Part shown: positions 1-8,267 of the stretch, one piece after another | How the letters are laid out: every line of letters starts with the position of its first letter | Position numbering within the stretch: position 1 is the first letter of the stretch | NCBI GenBank assembly: GCA_007117945.1 | Contig: SKTN01000026.1 | Coordinates: forward strand, 1-13,770 | Direction: 5' to 3' | Length of the DNA: 13,770 nt | Origin: Nitriliruptoraceae bacterium | Lineage (GTDB): Bacteria; Actinomycetota; Nitriliruptoria; Nitriliruptorales; Nitriliruptoraceae | Translations under genes and position numbers: made by a program | Notes under the pieces: generated by a model | The model's database searches: none | What the model was told of the DNA's origin: nothing | What the model saw: only the letters and a program-made list of their open reading frames with translations

Positions 1-1072
1 AGGAGTTGGAGGATGCGGCGGCACCCGAGGTGCCGGCCGGGAGCTGGCCACCCGTGCCGGTGCCCCCACCCTGCCCGGACCCGTCGAGCTCCAACGCCTC
101 CTGGGGGACCGTCGCAGTGTCGAGGGCGTCGGTGGTCTGCTCCTGGGCCTTGCCGACCATCTCGCGGAACTGCGTGGAGGCCTGCTGGAGACGCTGGTCC
201 CACACCGCGTTGACCTCGACCCCCTCGATGGCACGGTGGTAGGTGACCAGGGTGTAGATCGCCGCGAAGGGCTCGTAGGTGGCGGCCACGATCAGCCAGG
301 AGAGCATCAGCACACCGACGATGACCACGGCCTGGAACCAGATCGCGTCGAAGGCCCGCAGCACCAGCACGCCGGGGATCCCGAGCACCAGCAGCACGGC
401 GATGAAGATGACCCGGCCGAGCAGCCAGATCTTCACCGCAGCACCCAGGATCGGCGTGTAGGACTGGGCGTAGAGGATGATGCCGTGACGGGCGCTGCTC
501 CAGACGTTCTGCTGCTCCTTGGCGATCGCGTAGGACAGGATCGCCTCGTCCACGTAGGACACGGAGCGGTTCACGATCGTCGCCCCGATGCGGGCGAGGT
601 TCGAGAAGGCACCACCCAGCGGCAGCATGTCGACGATGCGCACGAAGCTGCGGGTGAAGGTGCTCACCACCCCGTGGACCATCCGGTCGAGGAGGAACAG
701 GAAGCTCACGTCCCGGAACCGGCGCTGCACCTGCGCGCGGCCGTAGGCGATCTGGCTCTGCCCCTCGGGGATGCGGTCGTGGAGCAGCAAGGTGGTCGCC
801 GTGGCGATGTGGGCACCCTGGACGAGGTAGAGCAGGTACCGACGTGCGAGCGCCAGCATCGCGCCAGGGCCGGCGATGGCGATGATCAGGAAGATGAAGG
901 CCAGCAGCTCCACCCGGGTGGAGAACAGCACCGCGAGCCCACCGAAGGCGGCGAGCCACGCGACGATGGCCAGGAAGAACCCGGCGTACACGCCGGCGTT
1001 CAGCAGCAGGAAGGGCGTGGTCCGCCGGAGCAGACCGACGGCGATCGAGAAGGGCTTGCGATCGTCAGCCAC
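1..1072 (-). CDS. Unrecognised multi-pass membrane protein, C-terminus cut by window edge
   Basis: I do not recognise this family. The frame is open from GTG at 1072 to the left edge (357 codons, no stop). The start is supported by a GGGAG ribosome site six bases upstream. Hydrophobic segments lie at about residues 18-50, 55-76, 218-240 and 244-266, so about four membrane spans are likely. Between the two pairs is a long polar, basic and amphipathic stretch (about 77-215) with an ARRYLLYLVQGAHIATA segment and a SVSYVDEAILSYAIAKEQQN segment. After the last span come a charged helical part (about 280-315) and a Gly/Ser/Thr/Ala-rich tail, probably disordered and exposed to the cytoplasm or envelope. 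The gene lies 167 bp downstream of mfd on the same strand. A TAGGGT hexamer at 1158-1163 could be its own -10 box, but I see no -35. Plus-strand frames here read as His/Asp/Gln-rich shadows. Function unknown. Confidence 0.85.
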   Translation of the reverse strand, partial: MADDRKPFSIAVGLLRRTTPFLLLNAGVYAGFFLAIVAWLAAFGGLAVLFSTRVELLAFIFLIIAIAGPGAMLALARRYLLYLVQGAHIATATTLLLHDRIPEGQSQIAYGRAQVQRRFRDVSFLFLLDRMVHGVVSTFTRSFVRIVDMLPLGGAFSNLARIGATIVNRSVSYVDEAILSYAIAKEQQNVWSSARHGIILYAQSYTPILGAAVKIWLLGRVIFIAVLLVLGIPGVLVLRAFDAIWFQAVVIVGVLMLSWLIVAATYEPFAAIYTLVTYHRAIEGVEVNAVWDQRLQQASTQFREMVGKAQEQTTDALDTATVPQEALELDGSGQGGGTGTGGQLPAGTSGAAASSNS

Positions 1073-1223
1073 GGGGAACTCCCAGGGATGTCGTGAACAC
1101 GGAGGGCGGCGGGACGACCGGTACCACGAGCCCAGCACGCGGCCGCCACAGCCGACAACCCTACGAACTCACCGCCGAGGGTGGGCACGCCGACCACCTA
1201 ACCCCGCCCGCCGGGACACCCTG

Positions 1224-1237
1224 ACGGGCTCGAGCCC
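1224..1237 (-). terminator. Possible hairpin after mfd
   Basis: A perfect 14-bp palindrome (CGGGCTCGAGCCCG) begins three bases beyond the mfd stop codon. As RNA it could form only a short stem with a tight loop, and no U-tract follows. It is at best a weak terminator or processing hairpin between mfd and the downstream membrane-protein gene. Confidence 0.3.
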
Positions 1238-1239
1238 GG

Positions 1240-4200
1240 TCACCGACCCCCGAACACCTCCCGCAGCACCCCGGCGGCCCACGCAACGGTGTCAGCCGGC
1301 GCAGGCCGGGGCGCCGGGATCGTGAGCACCGCCTGGTCGCGGCGGACGCGGTGGCCCGGGAAGCGGCGCTCGAGGCGCACCAGCTGGGACTGCGACAGCT
1401 CCACGGGTGCGATCCTGAGCTGGCCCTTCTGCGTGAGCGCGACCTCGGTGATACCCCAGCGACGCAGCGCAGCCTTGAGCGCGGCGATGGTGAGCAGACG
1501 GTCCGCGGGTTCCGGCGGCGGCCCGAACCGGTCCTCGAGCTCAGAGCGGACGTCGCGCACGCCGGCCGCGTCACGCACCGCGGAGATGCGCTGGTAGAGC
1601 TCGAGGCGCTGGGTGGCGTCGGCCACGTAGTCGTGGGGCAGATGGGCGTCGACGGGCAGGTCGACCTTGATGTCGACCTCCTGCTCGACGGGCTCGCCGG
1701 TGAGCTCGCCGATCTCCTCCTTCAGCAGCTGCGAGTACATGTCGAACCCGACCGCCGCCACATGCCCCGACTGCTCGGCGCCGACCACGTTGCCGGCTCC
1801 GCGGATCTCCAGGTCCCGCATGGCGATGGCCAGCCCCGACCCCAGCCGGGCGTGCTCGGCGAGGGTCTTCAGCCGCTCGTAGGCGGGCTCGGTGACCGTC
1901 GCTCCCTCGGGGAACAGGAAGTAGGCGTAGCCGCGCTCCGAGGACCGGCCCACCCGCCCGCGCAGCTGGTGCAGCTGCGAGAGCCCCAGCAGGTCCGCGC
2001 GCTCGATGATGAGGGTGTTGGCGTTGGGCACGTCCAGGCCCGACTCGATGATGGTGGTGCACACCAGGACGTCGATCTCGCGCTCCCAGAAGCGCACCAT
2101 CACCCGCTCGAGCAGCCGCTCGTCCATCTGGCCGTGGGCCACCTCCACGCGGGCATCGGGCACCACCTCCGCGATCCCGGCGGCGATGCGGTGGATCGTG
2201 TCGACCTGGTTGTGGACGTAGAACACCTGCCCGTCGCGCAGCAGCTCGCGACGGATCGCCAACGCCACCTGTCCCTCGTCGTAGGGCTGGACGCTGGTGA
2301 GGACGGGCTGGCGGTCCTCGGGTGGGGTCTCGATGACCGACAGATCCCGGATGCCGGAGACCGCCATCTCCAGGGTGCGTGGGATCGGGGTCGCCGACAT
2401 CGACAGCACGTCCACGGAGGTCCGCAGCTGCTTGAGCCGCTCCTTCTGGCTGACCCCGAACCGCTGCTCCTCGTCGACGATCACCAGCCCCAGCTGCTTC
2501 CACTCCACCCGCTTGCCGAGCAGCGCGTGGGTGCCGACCACGATGTCGACGGTGCCGGCGGCCAGCCCGTCGAGCACGCGACGCTTGTCCCGGTCGGTGA
2601 CGAAGCGGCTCAGCTCCTCGATCACGACGGGGAAGCCGGAGAAGCGCTCCCGGAAGGTCTCGAGGTGCTGTTGGGCCAGGATCGTGGTGGGCACCAGCAC
2701 CGCGACCTGCTGGTCGTCGAAGACCGCCTTGGCCGCCGCCCGCAGCGCCACCTCGGTCTTGCCGAAGCCCACGTCGCCCGCGAGCAGGCGGTCCATGGGC
2801 AGGGGCGCCTCCATGTCCCGCTTGATCTCGTCGGCGACGGTCAGCTGGTCCACGGTCTCCACGTGGGCGAAGGCGTCCTCGAGCTCGACCTGGAGCTGCC
2901 CGTCGGGCGCGAAGGCGTGGCCGGGGGCGTGCATCCGGGCGGCGTAGAGGCGGATCAGCTCCGCGGCGATATCCCGGACGGCCTTGCGCACGCGGTTCTT
3001 GGCCCGCTCCCACTGCGCGCCCCCGAGGCTCATGACGCTGGGCGACTCCCCGCCCTGGTAGCGCGCGATCGCGTCGACCTGGTCCGAGGGCACGTAGAGG
3101 GTGTCGCCGTCGGCGTACTCGAGCAGGACGTAGTCGCGTTGCGCGGCCCGCCCGTCCACGCCCTTGAACTCGCGGGTGACCATGCCGCGGTAGCGGCCCA
3201 CCCCGTGGGTGCGGTGCACGACCGCGTCACCCTCCTCGAGCTGCAGGGCGGTGTCGGCAGCGGTGGAGCGGGTGCCCAGCCGCCGGCTGGCCCGCCGCCG
3301 GCGCGGCCCGAACACATCCCAGGTCCCGAGGACGGCGAGGTGGAGCTCCTCGGACCGGAACCCGGCACGCAGCCGGCTGACCACCACCTCGACGCGGGCG
3401 CCGACCTGCTCGGTGGCGGCCCGCTCGGCGACCACGGCGGGCACGCCCTGCTCACCGAGCACGTCGGCGACGCGGCGGGCGGGGCCGTCGGCGTCCACGG
3501 AGACGATGACCCGCTCACCGTCGCGCAGCAGGCCGCGCAGGCGTTCGGCCACGGTGACGATGTCACCGCGGAAGGAGTCCCAGGCCGCGGCCTCCAGGCG
3601 GCGGCCACCGGCGGCGCCGAAGGCGGGCAGCCGCCAGGTGCGCTCCGGCCCCCGCTCCAGCAGCGTCCCGGGGTCCGCGAACCCGTCGTTGCTCGGCGTC
3701 CCGGCCTGCGCCGCCTGGGCGTCGCCGACCGGTGCCGCGCCGCCACCCACCGACGCGGCCGTGCGCCAGGCGGTGTCGGCGAGGACCCGCGCCTCCTCAC
3801 GGAGCTTGCCCGCGCGTTCCTCCAGCAGCAGCGGGTCGATGAGGGCGAGCCCGGCGTCCGCCGGGAGGTAGTCGACCAGCAGGGCGGGTCGGTCGGCGAG
3901 CAGGGTGACCAGGGACTCCGCCCCCTCGAAGGCCTGCCCCTCGGCGAGGCGGTCCAGCTCGTCGGTCAACTGTGGCCAGCGCCCCACGGCGGCGCGGGCC
4001 CGCTCCCTGAGCTCGCGGTCCAGGACCAGCTCGCGTGCCGGGTCGATCACCACGGCGTCCACGCCACCGGTGGAGCGCTGGTCCCCGACGGAGAAGGCCC
4101 GGATCGACTCCACCTCGTCGCCCCAGAACTCGAGGCGCACCGCGTGCTCGCCCGCGGTGGGGAACACGTCGATGATGCCGCCCCGCACGGCGAACTCCCC

Positions 4201-4773
4201 ACGGCTGTCGACCTGGGGGACGCGGCTGTAGCCGAGCTCCGCCAGGCGGTCGCAGAGCGCCTCGAACCCGACCCAGCCACCGTCGACGGTCACCGGCCGC
4301 TGCGCCGCCAGGTTGGGATCCATCGGCTGCAGTGCGGCCCGTACGGGCGCGACGATCGCCAACAGGGGCTCGTCGTGGTCCTCGGGATGGGTGAGCCGGT
4401 CGAGGACCTGCAGCCGCCGCCCGACGGTGGCGGGCTGGGGGGAGAGCCGTTCGTGGGGCAGGGTTTCCCAGGCGGGGAAGACCGCGACACGGGCCTCACC
4501 GAGGTAGGCGGCCAGGCCGTCGGCGACGGACTCCGCCTCCGAGGTCCGGGCGGTCAGGACCAGCAGGGGCGCCGCCTGCTCCACCAACAGGCTCAGGGCG
4601 TAGGGCCGCGCCGCGGGGGGACAGACCACCTCGTCGCCGGGGGTCAGGGTGTCCCAGGTGGCACGCCCGGGCCGCAGGGCTGCGGCCAGGGCGCCGGTCG
4701 CCAGCCCCGGGTCGAGGACGTCGTCCACGGAACGTGGCGGTGGCGCCCCCGTCGAGGGATCGGTGGCGGCCAC
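1240..4773 (-). CDS. mfd: Transcription-repair coupling factor Mfd
   Basis: Mfd is a cytoplasmic ATP-driven translocase that removes RNA polymerase stalled at DNA lesions and recruits UvrA for transcription-coupled excision repair. At 1177 residues it is full length. In order it has a UvrB-like N-terminal module (about 50-310, with the VFPAWETLPHERLSP motif at 98-112), a variable Ala/Gly-rich linker (about 340-365), the CarD-like RNA-polymerase-interacting domain (about 512-575, GDAVVHRTHGVGRY), and the RecG-like helicase core. The core shows Walker A GDVGFGKTE at 666-674, DEEQ at 767-770, SATPIPRT at 793-800 and QLRGRVGR at 936-943. A TRCF C-terminal domain follows (about 1040-1150). DEEQ in place of E. 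coli DEEH is common in this phylum. The GTG start lies five bases after the upstream stop codon without a clear ribosome site, which suggests translational coupling; GTG at residue 16 is an alternative start. The long open antisense frame is a GC artefact. Confidence 0.98.
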   Translation of the reverse strand: MAATDPSTGAPPPRSVDDVLDPGLATGALAAALRPGRATWDTLTPGDEVVCPPAARPYALSLLVEQAAPLLVLTARTSEAESVADGLAAYLGEARVAVFPAWETLPHERLSPQPATVGRRLQVLDRLTHPEDHDEPLLAIVAPVRAALQPMDPNLAAQRPVTVDGGWVGFEALCDRLAELGYSRVPQVDSRGEFAVRGGIIDVFPTAGEHAVRLEFWGDEVESIRAFSVGDQRSTGGVDAVVIDPARELVLDRELRERARAAVGRWPQLTDELDRLAEGQAFEGAESLVTLLADRPALLVDYLPADAGLALIDPLLLEERAGKLREEARVLADTAWRTAASVGGGAAPVGDAQAAQAGTPSNDGFADPGTLLERGPERTWRLPAFGAAGGRRLEAAAWDSFRGDIVTVAERLRGLLRDGERVIVSVDADGPARRVADVLGEQGVPAVVAERAATEQVGARVEVVVSRLRAGFRSEELHLAVLGTWDVFGPRRRRASRRLGTRSTAADTALQLEEGDAVVHRTHGVGRYRGMVTREFKGVDGRAAQRDYVLLEYADGDTLYVPSDQVDAIARYQGGESPSVMSLGGAQWERAKNRVRKAVRDIAAELIRLYAARMHAPGHAFAPDGQLQVELEDAFAHVETVDQLTVADEIKRDMEAPLPMDRLLAGDVGFGKTEVALRAAAKAVFDDQQVAVLVPTTILAQQHLETFRERFSGFPVVIEELSRFVTDRDKRRVLDGLAAGTVDIVVGTHALLGKRVEWKQLGLVIVDEEQRFGVSQKERLKQLRTSVDVLSMSATPIPRTLEMAVSGIRDLSVIETPPEDRQPVLTSVQPYDEGQVALAIRRELLRDGQVFYVHNQVDTIHRIAAGIAEVVPDARVEVAHGQMDERLLERVMVRFWEREIDVLVCTTIIESGLDVPNANTLIIERADLLGLSQLHQLRGRVGRSSERGYAYFLFPEGATVTEPAYERLKTLAEHARLGSGLAIAMRDLEIRGAGNVVGAEQSGHVAAVGFDMYSQLLKEEIGELTGEPVEQEVDIKVDLPVDAHLPHDYVADATQRLELYQRISAVRDAAGVRDVRSELEDRFGPPPEPADRLLTIAALKAALRRWGITEVALTQKGQLRIAPVELSQSQLVRLERRFPGHRVRRDQAVLTIPAPRPAPADTVAWAAGVLREVFGGR

Positions 4774-4778
4774 GACGC

Positions 4779-5441
4779 TCAGCGCGGCTTGGGACGGCGC
4801 CGGTTCGCAGCGCTCATCGGATCGACCCCCTTGGGGATCGGCAGGTCCTTGTCGAGGGGCTTGAGCCGTCGCTCGAGCTTGGGCACCTCGCCCTTCTTCA
4901 GCTCACGGGGCAGCTTGGTCAGGGTCGTCTGCAGCTTGCGCAAGGGGACCTGGTCCTCGCGGTCACCGACGACGATCGTGGTGATGGGGGCATCACCTGC
5001 GGACCGGCTCATGCGCTTGCGTTCCTTGGCGAGCAGGCCCTTGACGCGCTGACCGGCACCCTCGCCGACGAGCACGATCCCGCACCGTCCCACGACGCGG
5101 TGGACCATGTCCTGCTTGGCGTTCACCGCCACGGCGGGGTTGACGAACCACTGCCCCCGCATGGACTGCAGGACCGCGGCGGCAGCCCCCGGCTGCCCCT
5201 CGATGGCCGCGTACTGCGCCTTGCTCGCGCGGCGGTTGAAGACCACCAGCCAGCCGAGCAGGGCGAACATGATGCCGAAGACCGGCATGAACACCAGGTT
5301 CAGCACCGGTGACACGGCACCGAGGCCCACACCCACCAACAGGCCCAGCGCGGCACCCAGCAGGGTCCAGGGGACCACCTTGGGATCGATGGAGCGGACC
5401 TGGCCCCACGCCTGCCGGATCTGTTGCAGCCGCTCCCTCAT
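4779..5441 (-). CDS. DUF4191-type membrane protein
   Basis: This 220-residue protein matches my recollection of the actinobacterial DUF4191 family, whose function is unknown. It has a short basic cytoplasmic N-terminus (MRERLQQIRQAWGQVR) and two adjacent membrane spans (about 24-44 and 46-68) forming a hairpin. A conserved-looking soluble part follows, with NRRASKAQYAAIEGQPGAAA, the motif SMRGQWFVNPAVAVN (about 93-107) and RCGIVLVGEG. The C-terminal tail is very basic (KGLLAKERKRM, then NRRRPKPR), which may contact nucleic acid or lipid head groups. The ATG start is fixed by a strong GAGGAGGAG ribosome site at about 5446-5454. The gene ends five bases before mfd and begins 111 bp after pth, so it probably shares their transcript. 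In other actinobacteria I recall this family near lipA/glnA rather than beside mfd; that comparison is from memory. Confidence 0.85.
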   Translation of the reverse strand: MRERLQQIRQAWGQVRSIDPKVVPWTLLGAALGLLVGVGLGAVSPVLNLVFMPVFGIMFALLGWLVVFNRRASKAQYAAIEGQPGAAAAVLQSMRGQWFVNPAVAVNAKQDMVHRVVGRCGIVLVGEGAGQRVKGLLAKERKRMSRSAGDAPITTIVVGDREDQVPLRKLQTTLTKLPRELKKGEVPKLERRLKPLDKDLPIPKGVDPMSAANRRRPKPR

Positions 5442-5552
5442 GCGCTCCTCCTCGGGACCCGGTGCGCCGCCGCGCGCGTGTGCGTCGCGGGCGCTGTAGG
5501 TCGCTGTCCACTCGGCCGGATGCGGTCATGCGCCCCGCAACGGCCCTGCAGG

Positions 5553-6131
5553 TCACCGCCGGTGGTGACGGTTCTGGGCCGGTTCCAGCCCGTCGGTGAC
5601 CAGGGTGACCACCGCGTCCGCGGCCTCGGCGAGGCCGACGTCGATCTCCTCACGCTCCGCGGGGGCGAAGCGGCGCAGCACGTGGTCGCGGGCGGGCATG
5701 CGACCGGGGGGGCGCCCGATGCCGATCCGGACCCGCAGATACTCAGGACTGCCCAACGCACGGTCGATGTCCTTCAGCCCGTTGTGGCCGGCGTGGCTGC
5801 CACCCCGCTTGAGGCGGAGCCGGCCGGGCTCGAGGTCGAGGTCGTCGTGACACACGATGATGTGCGTCACAGCGACCTTGTACCAGGCCGCCGCGGCCTG
5901 GGTGGGACCGCCCGAGCGGTTCATGTAGCTGTCGGGCACGGCCAGCACCAGGCGGTGGCCGTCCACGGTCACCTCGGCGATGTCGCACCGGGCGCGCTTG
6001 TTGCGCGACCAGGAGCCGTGGTGCTCGGTGGCCAGACGTCGCACGGCGTCGGCACCGACGTTGTGGCGGGTGCCGTCGTAGCGCTCACCGGGGTTGCCGA
6101 GCCCGACCACCAGCCACCGGTCATCGGCCAC
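5553..6131 (-). CDS. pth: Peptidyl-tRNA hydrolase
   Basis: Pth cleaves the ester bond of peptidyl-tRNAs that drop off the ribosome and so recycles tRNA in the cytoplasm. The product has 192 residues, the usual length. Active-site positions are all visible: N13 in GLGNPG, H23 in TRHNVG (catalytic base), N71 in YMNRSG, D96 in HDDLD and N117 in GHNGLK. The KRGGSHAGHNGLKDI and RVRIGIGRPPGRMP motifs are typical. The chosen start is GTG 6131 because GGGGAGG stands five bases upstream and translation then begins VADDRWLVVGLGNPG. A longer open frame from GTG 6206 would add 25 Arg/Gly-rich residues not seen in the family. The gene lies 83 bp after rplY, a common pairing, and before the DUF4191 gene. 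Confidence 0.97.
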   Translation of the reverse strand: MADDRWLVVGLGNPGERYDGTRHNVGADAVRRLATEHHGSWSRNKRARCDIAEVTVDGHRLVLAVPDSYMNRSGGPTQAAAAWYKVAVTHIIVCHDDLDLEPGRLRLKRGGSHAGHNGLKDIDRALGSPEYLRVRIGIGRPPGRMPARDHVLRRFAPAEREEIDVGLAEAADAVVTLVTDGLEPAQNRHHRR

Positions 6132-6136
6132 GGCAT

Positions 6137-6143
6137 CCTCCCC
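6137..6143 (-). promoter_or_regulatory. Ribosome binding site deciding the pth start
   Basis: GGGGAGG on the minus strand stands five bases before GTG 6131. It selects this codon over the open upstream GTG at 6206, which has no comparable site. Confidence 0.75.
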
Positions 6144-6214
6144 GGGAGCATCCGTGCGCGGCCCACGCCCCCGCCTTCGCCCGACGAAGCGACGCCACCC
6201 GCCCACGGTGCGGC

Positions 6215-6901
6215 TCAGCTCTGGTCGTCGCCGTCCTCAGCCGGGGCCTCGTCGGCCTCGTCGGTCTCCTCGCCGATGACCTCGGGCTCATCGGCCTCGA
6301 TGCCGGCGCTCTCCTCGAGAGCCTCGAGGGCCTCCTCGGACATCGGGGCGTTGATGGTGACCACGGTCCGATCGAGCTCGATGTCGAACTCCGCACCCTC
6401 GGGCAGCTCGCCCGCGAGGTCCTCGACCCGCTGCACGTCGCCGATCTCGAGCCCCTCGACGGACAGCTCGAAGTAGTTCGGCACGTCCAGGGGCTTCACC
6501 AGCACGGGCACGGTGTAGAGGATCTGGTTCAGCACACCGTTGTCGTCGCCGAGGTCGTCGTCGCCGGTCAGGTGCACGGGCACCTCGACGGAGATCTGCA
6601 CGTCCTTGTTCACGGCCAGGAAGTCCACGTGCTGGGTCTCGCCCTTGACCGGGTGGCGCTGCATGTCACGGGCCACGGTCAGGTGGGTCTCCCCGTCGAA
6701 CTCCAGACGGATCAGGGCGTTGCTGCCCGCCTCGGTGTGCAGGGCGTGGTAGAGCTCCAGCGCGTCGACGTGGACGGGGGTGGGCTCCACCTTGTAGCCG
6801 TAGACGATGCCGGGTACCCGGCCGGTGCGGCGCAGGCGGCCGGTGGCCCCCTTGCCGAGCTCGGTGCGGGGCGCGGCGGTGAGTCGGATCTGGTCGGACA
6901 C
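6215..6901 (-). CDS. rplY: 50S ribosomal protein bL25, CTC type with acidic tail
   Basis: This protein binds 5S rRNA in the large ribosomal subunit. The 228 residues split into an N-terminal bL25 domain (about 5-97), with RTELGKGATGRLRRTGRVPGIVYG and the signature RHPVKGETQHVDF at 82-94, and a second beta-rich TL5/CTC domain (about 100-187). A strongly acidic, probably disordered tail (about 188-228, rich in Glu/Asp/Ala) follows. The long CTC form is usual in actinobacteria, while E. coli L25 has only the first domain. The start is GTG 6901, with AAGGA six to seven bases upstream. It seems to be the first gene of the rplY-pth-DUF4191-mfd unit: a hairpin and a 267-bp gap separate it from prs. 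I found no convincing -10/-35 pair in that gap. Confidence 0.96.
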   Translation of the reverse strand: MSDQIRLTAAPRTELGKGATGRLRRTGRVPGIVYGYKVEPTPVHVDALELYHALHTEAGSNALIRLEFDGETHLTVARDMQRHPVKGETQHVDFLAVNKDVQISVEVPVHLTGDDDLGDDNGVLNQILYTVPVLVKPLDVPNYFELSVEGLEIGDVQRVEDLAGELPEGAEFDIELDRTVVTINAPMSEEALEALEESAGIEADEPEVIGEETDEADEAPAEDGDDQS

Positions 6902-7091
6902 GGTGGTTCCTTCAGGTGGTGGGTCCCCAGCGCGGGTCGGTCACCGTTGCGGCGGCGAGGTGTCACGTGGGGCGCGTGCGTCGGGCGGGCGGACCGGTCG
7001 GCGAGGACGCGGGGACCCCGGGGGCCGGTGACCGCGGCAGGACCGGTGCAGCCGGTCAGCGCTGGATCCGGCGGACCGTCGGACACACGCT

Positions 7092-7114
7092 CGGCCCGCA
7101 GGAGGTGCGGGCCG
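7092..7114 (-). terminator. Hairpin terminator after prs
   Basis: A perfect 9-bp stem (CGGCCCGCA / TGCGGGCCG) with a five-base loop lies 54 bp beyond the prs stop codon. No U-tract follows, which is usual for actinobacterial terminators. A second 6-bp stem (GACCGG / CCGGTC) at 7041-7057 lies a little further downstream. The position between prs and rplY fits the end of the prs transcript. Confidence 0.6.
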
Positions 7115-7168
7115 TAGGGGACACGGTACCGGGCGGCTCACACCCCCGGCAACCGGTGCGGGCGCAGC

Positions 7169-8155
7169 TCAGACGTTCTCGCCCTGGAACAGCTCGGACA
7201 CCGACTGGTCCTCGAACACCGCGCGCAGGGCCGAGGCCAGGATCGGCGCGATCGACAGCACCACGAGCTTGCTCATCCGCCGCTGCGGCGGGATCGGGAT
7301 GGTGTTGGTGACCACCACGGTCTCGATCACGGAGCTCTCGAGGCGTTCCGCGGCCGGCCCGGAGAAGATCGGGTGGGTGGCGCAGGCGATCACCCGCTTG
7401 GCGCCGCGCTGCTTGAGCAGTTCCGCCGCCCCCACGATCGTGCCGGCGGTGTCGATCATGTCGTCGATCAGGATCGCGGTGCGCCCCTCCACGTCACCGA
7501 TCACGTCCAGGGTCTCGGAGACGTTGTGCTGCTCCGGATCGCGCCGCTTGTGCAGGATCGCGATGGGGGCGCCGAGGTGGCCGGCGAACTTCTCCGTCAG
7601 CCGCACGCGACCGGCGTCGGGCGAGACGATGACCCGTTCGTCGGGGTGGGTGTGCTCCACGATCCACGACTTCAGCAGCGGCAGCGCCGTGAGGTGGTCG
7701 AAGGGGTCGTGGAAGAACCCCTGGATCTGGCCCGTGTGCAGGTCCACGGACATGATCCGGTCCACACCGACCGACTCGTACATGTCGGCGATCATCCGGG
7801 CGGCGATCGCCTCGCGGGAGCGGGCCTTCTTGTCGCTGCGGGAGTAGCCGTAGTAGGGGATCACGGCCACGGTGCGCTTGGCGGAGGCACGCTTGAGGGC
7901 ATCGAGCATGACGAGGTGCTCGATGACGTAGTCGTTGATGCTCATCCCCTCGGGGATGCTCACGTGGGACTGCAGCACGTACACGTCGGCGCCGCGCACG
8001 GACTCGGTGTAGCGGGCGTAGAGCTCGCCGTTGGCGAACTGCGAGAGCTTGACCTGGCCGAGCCGCATCCCGAGATGATCGGCCACCTCGCGGGCGAGCT
8101 CCGGGTACGAGGACCCGGAGAAGATCATCATCCGCTTCCTGGTGACGACTTCCAT
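7169..8155 (-). CDS. prs: Ribose-phosphate pyrophosphokinase (PRPP synthetase)
   Basis: Prs makes 5-phosphoribosyl-1-diphosphate from ribose 5-phosphate and ATP in the cytoplasm, feeding purine, pyrimidine, His, Trp and NAD synthesis. At 328 residues it is a class I enzyme. The sequence shows FSGSSYPELA near the N-terminus, SINDYVIEHLVMLDALKRA (73-91), the metal-binding region SVDLHTGQIQGFF (136-148), SPDAGRVR (178-185), the KRRDPEQHN flexible loop (203-211) and the PRPP-binding motif ILIDDMIDTAGTI (228-240). In the ATP-binding loop it reads SRSDKK (105-110) where the usual sequence is ARQDKK or ARQDRK, so the Gln is replaced by Ser. The ATG start has AGGGAG about six bases upstream. It is downstream of glmU on the same strand (112-bp gap), a widely conserved pair, but probably also has its own promoter. 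Confidence 0.97.
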   Translation of the reverse strand: MEVVTRKRMMIFSGSSYPELAREVADHLGMRLGQVKLSQFANGELYARYTESVRGADVYVLQSHVSIPEGMSINDYVIEHLVMLDALKRASAKRTVAVIPYYGYSRSDKKARSREAIAARMIADMYESVGVDRIMSVDLHTGQIQGFFHDPFDHLTALPLLKSWIVEHTHPDERVIVSPDAGRVRLTEKFAGHLGAPIAILHKRRDPEQHNVSETLDVIGDVEGRTAILIDDMIDTAGTIVGAAELLKQRGAKRVIACATHPIFSGPAAERLESSVIETVVVTNTIPIPPQRRMSKLVVLSIAPILASALRAVFEDQSVSELFQGENV

Positions 8156-8184
8156 CTGCTCCCTGACCCGCCGCGTGGCCGCGG

Positions 8185-8214
8185 ACGCTAGCCCGCCGTC
8201 GAGGTGGGTGCGAA
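8185..8214 (-). promoter_or_regulatory. Candidate prs promoter
   Basis: On the minus strand TTCGCA (8209-8214) is followed after 18 bases by TAGCGT (8185-8190), 29 bases upstream of the prs ATG. The -10 fits TANNNT and the -35 matches four of six TTGACA positions. A closely similar TAGCGT with CG-rich flank stands upstream of glmU. Confidence 0.35.
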
Positions 8215-8267
8215 GCGGGCTCGGACAGCTGCGACGGCCCCGTGGTGGGCGCCGCTGACCGCGGCGA

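Noticed and set aside
236..1096. Plus-strand 286-codon frame at the left edge
   Set aside because: It is the antisense of a membrane protein: rich in His, Asp, Gln and Glu, with no hydrophobic core or domain.
1351..5052. Very long plus-strand open frame (over 1200 codons) opposite mfd and the DUF4191 gene
   Set aside because: It is antisense to clearly recognisable genes. Its His/Asp/Gly/Val-rich composition is the usual shadow of a high-GC gene and it has no domain or ribosome site.
5552..5569. Inverted repeat GTCACC/GGTGAC over the pth stop codon
   Set aside because: A 6-bp stem overlapping coding sequence in a GC-rich region, with no support as a terminator or attenuator.
6132..6206. Longer Pth with 25 extra Arg/Gly-rich residues from GTG 6206
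   Set aside because: There is no ribosome site at that codon, and the family starts just before the GLGNPG motif, as from GTG 6131.
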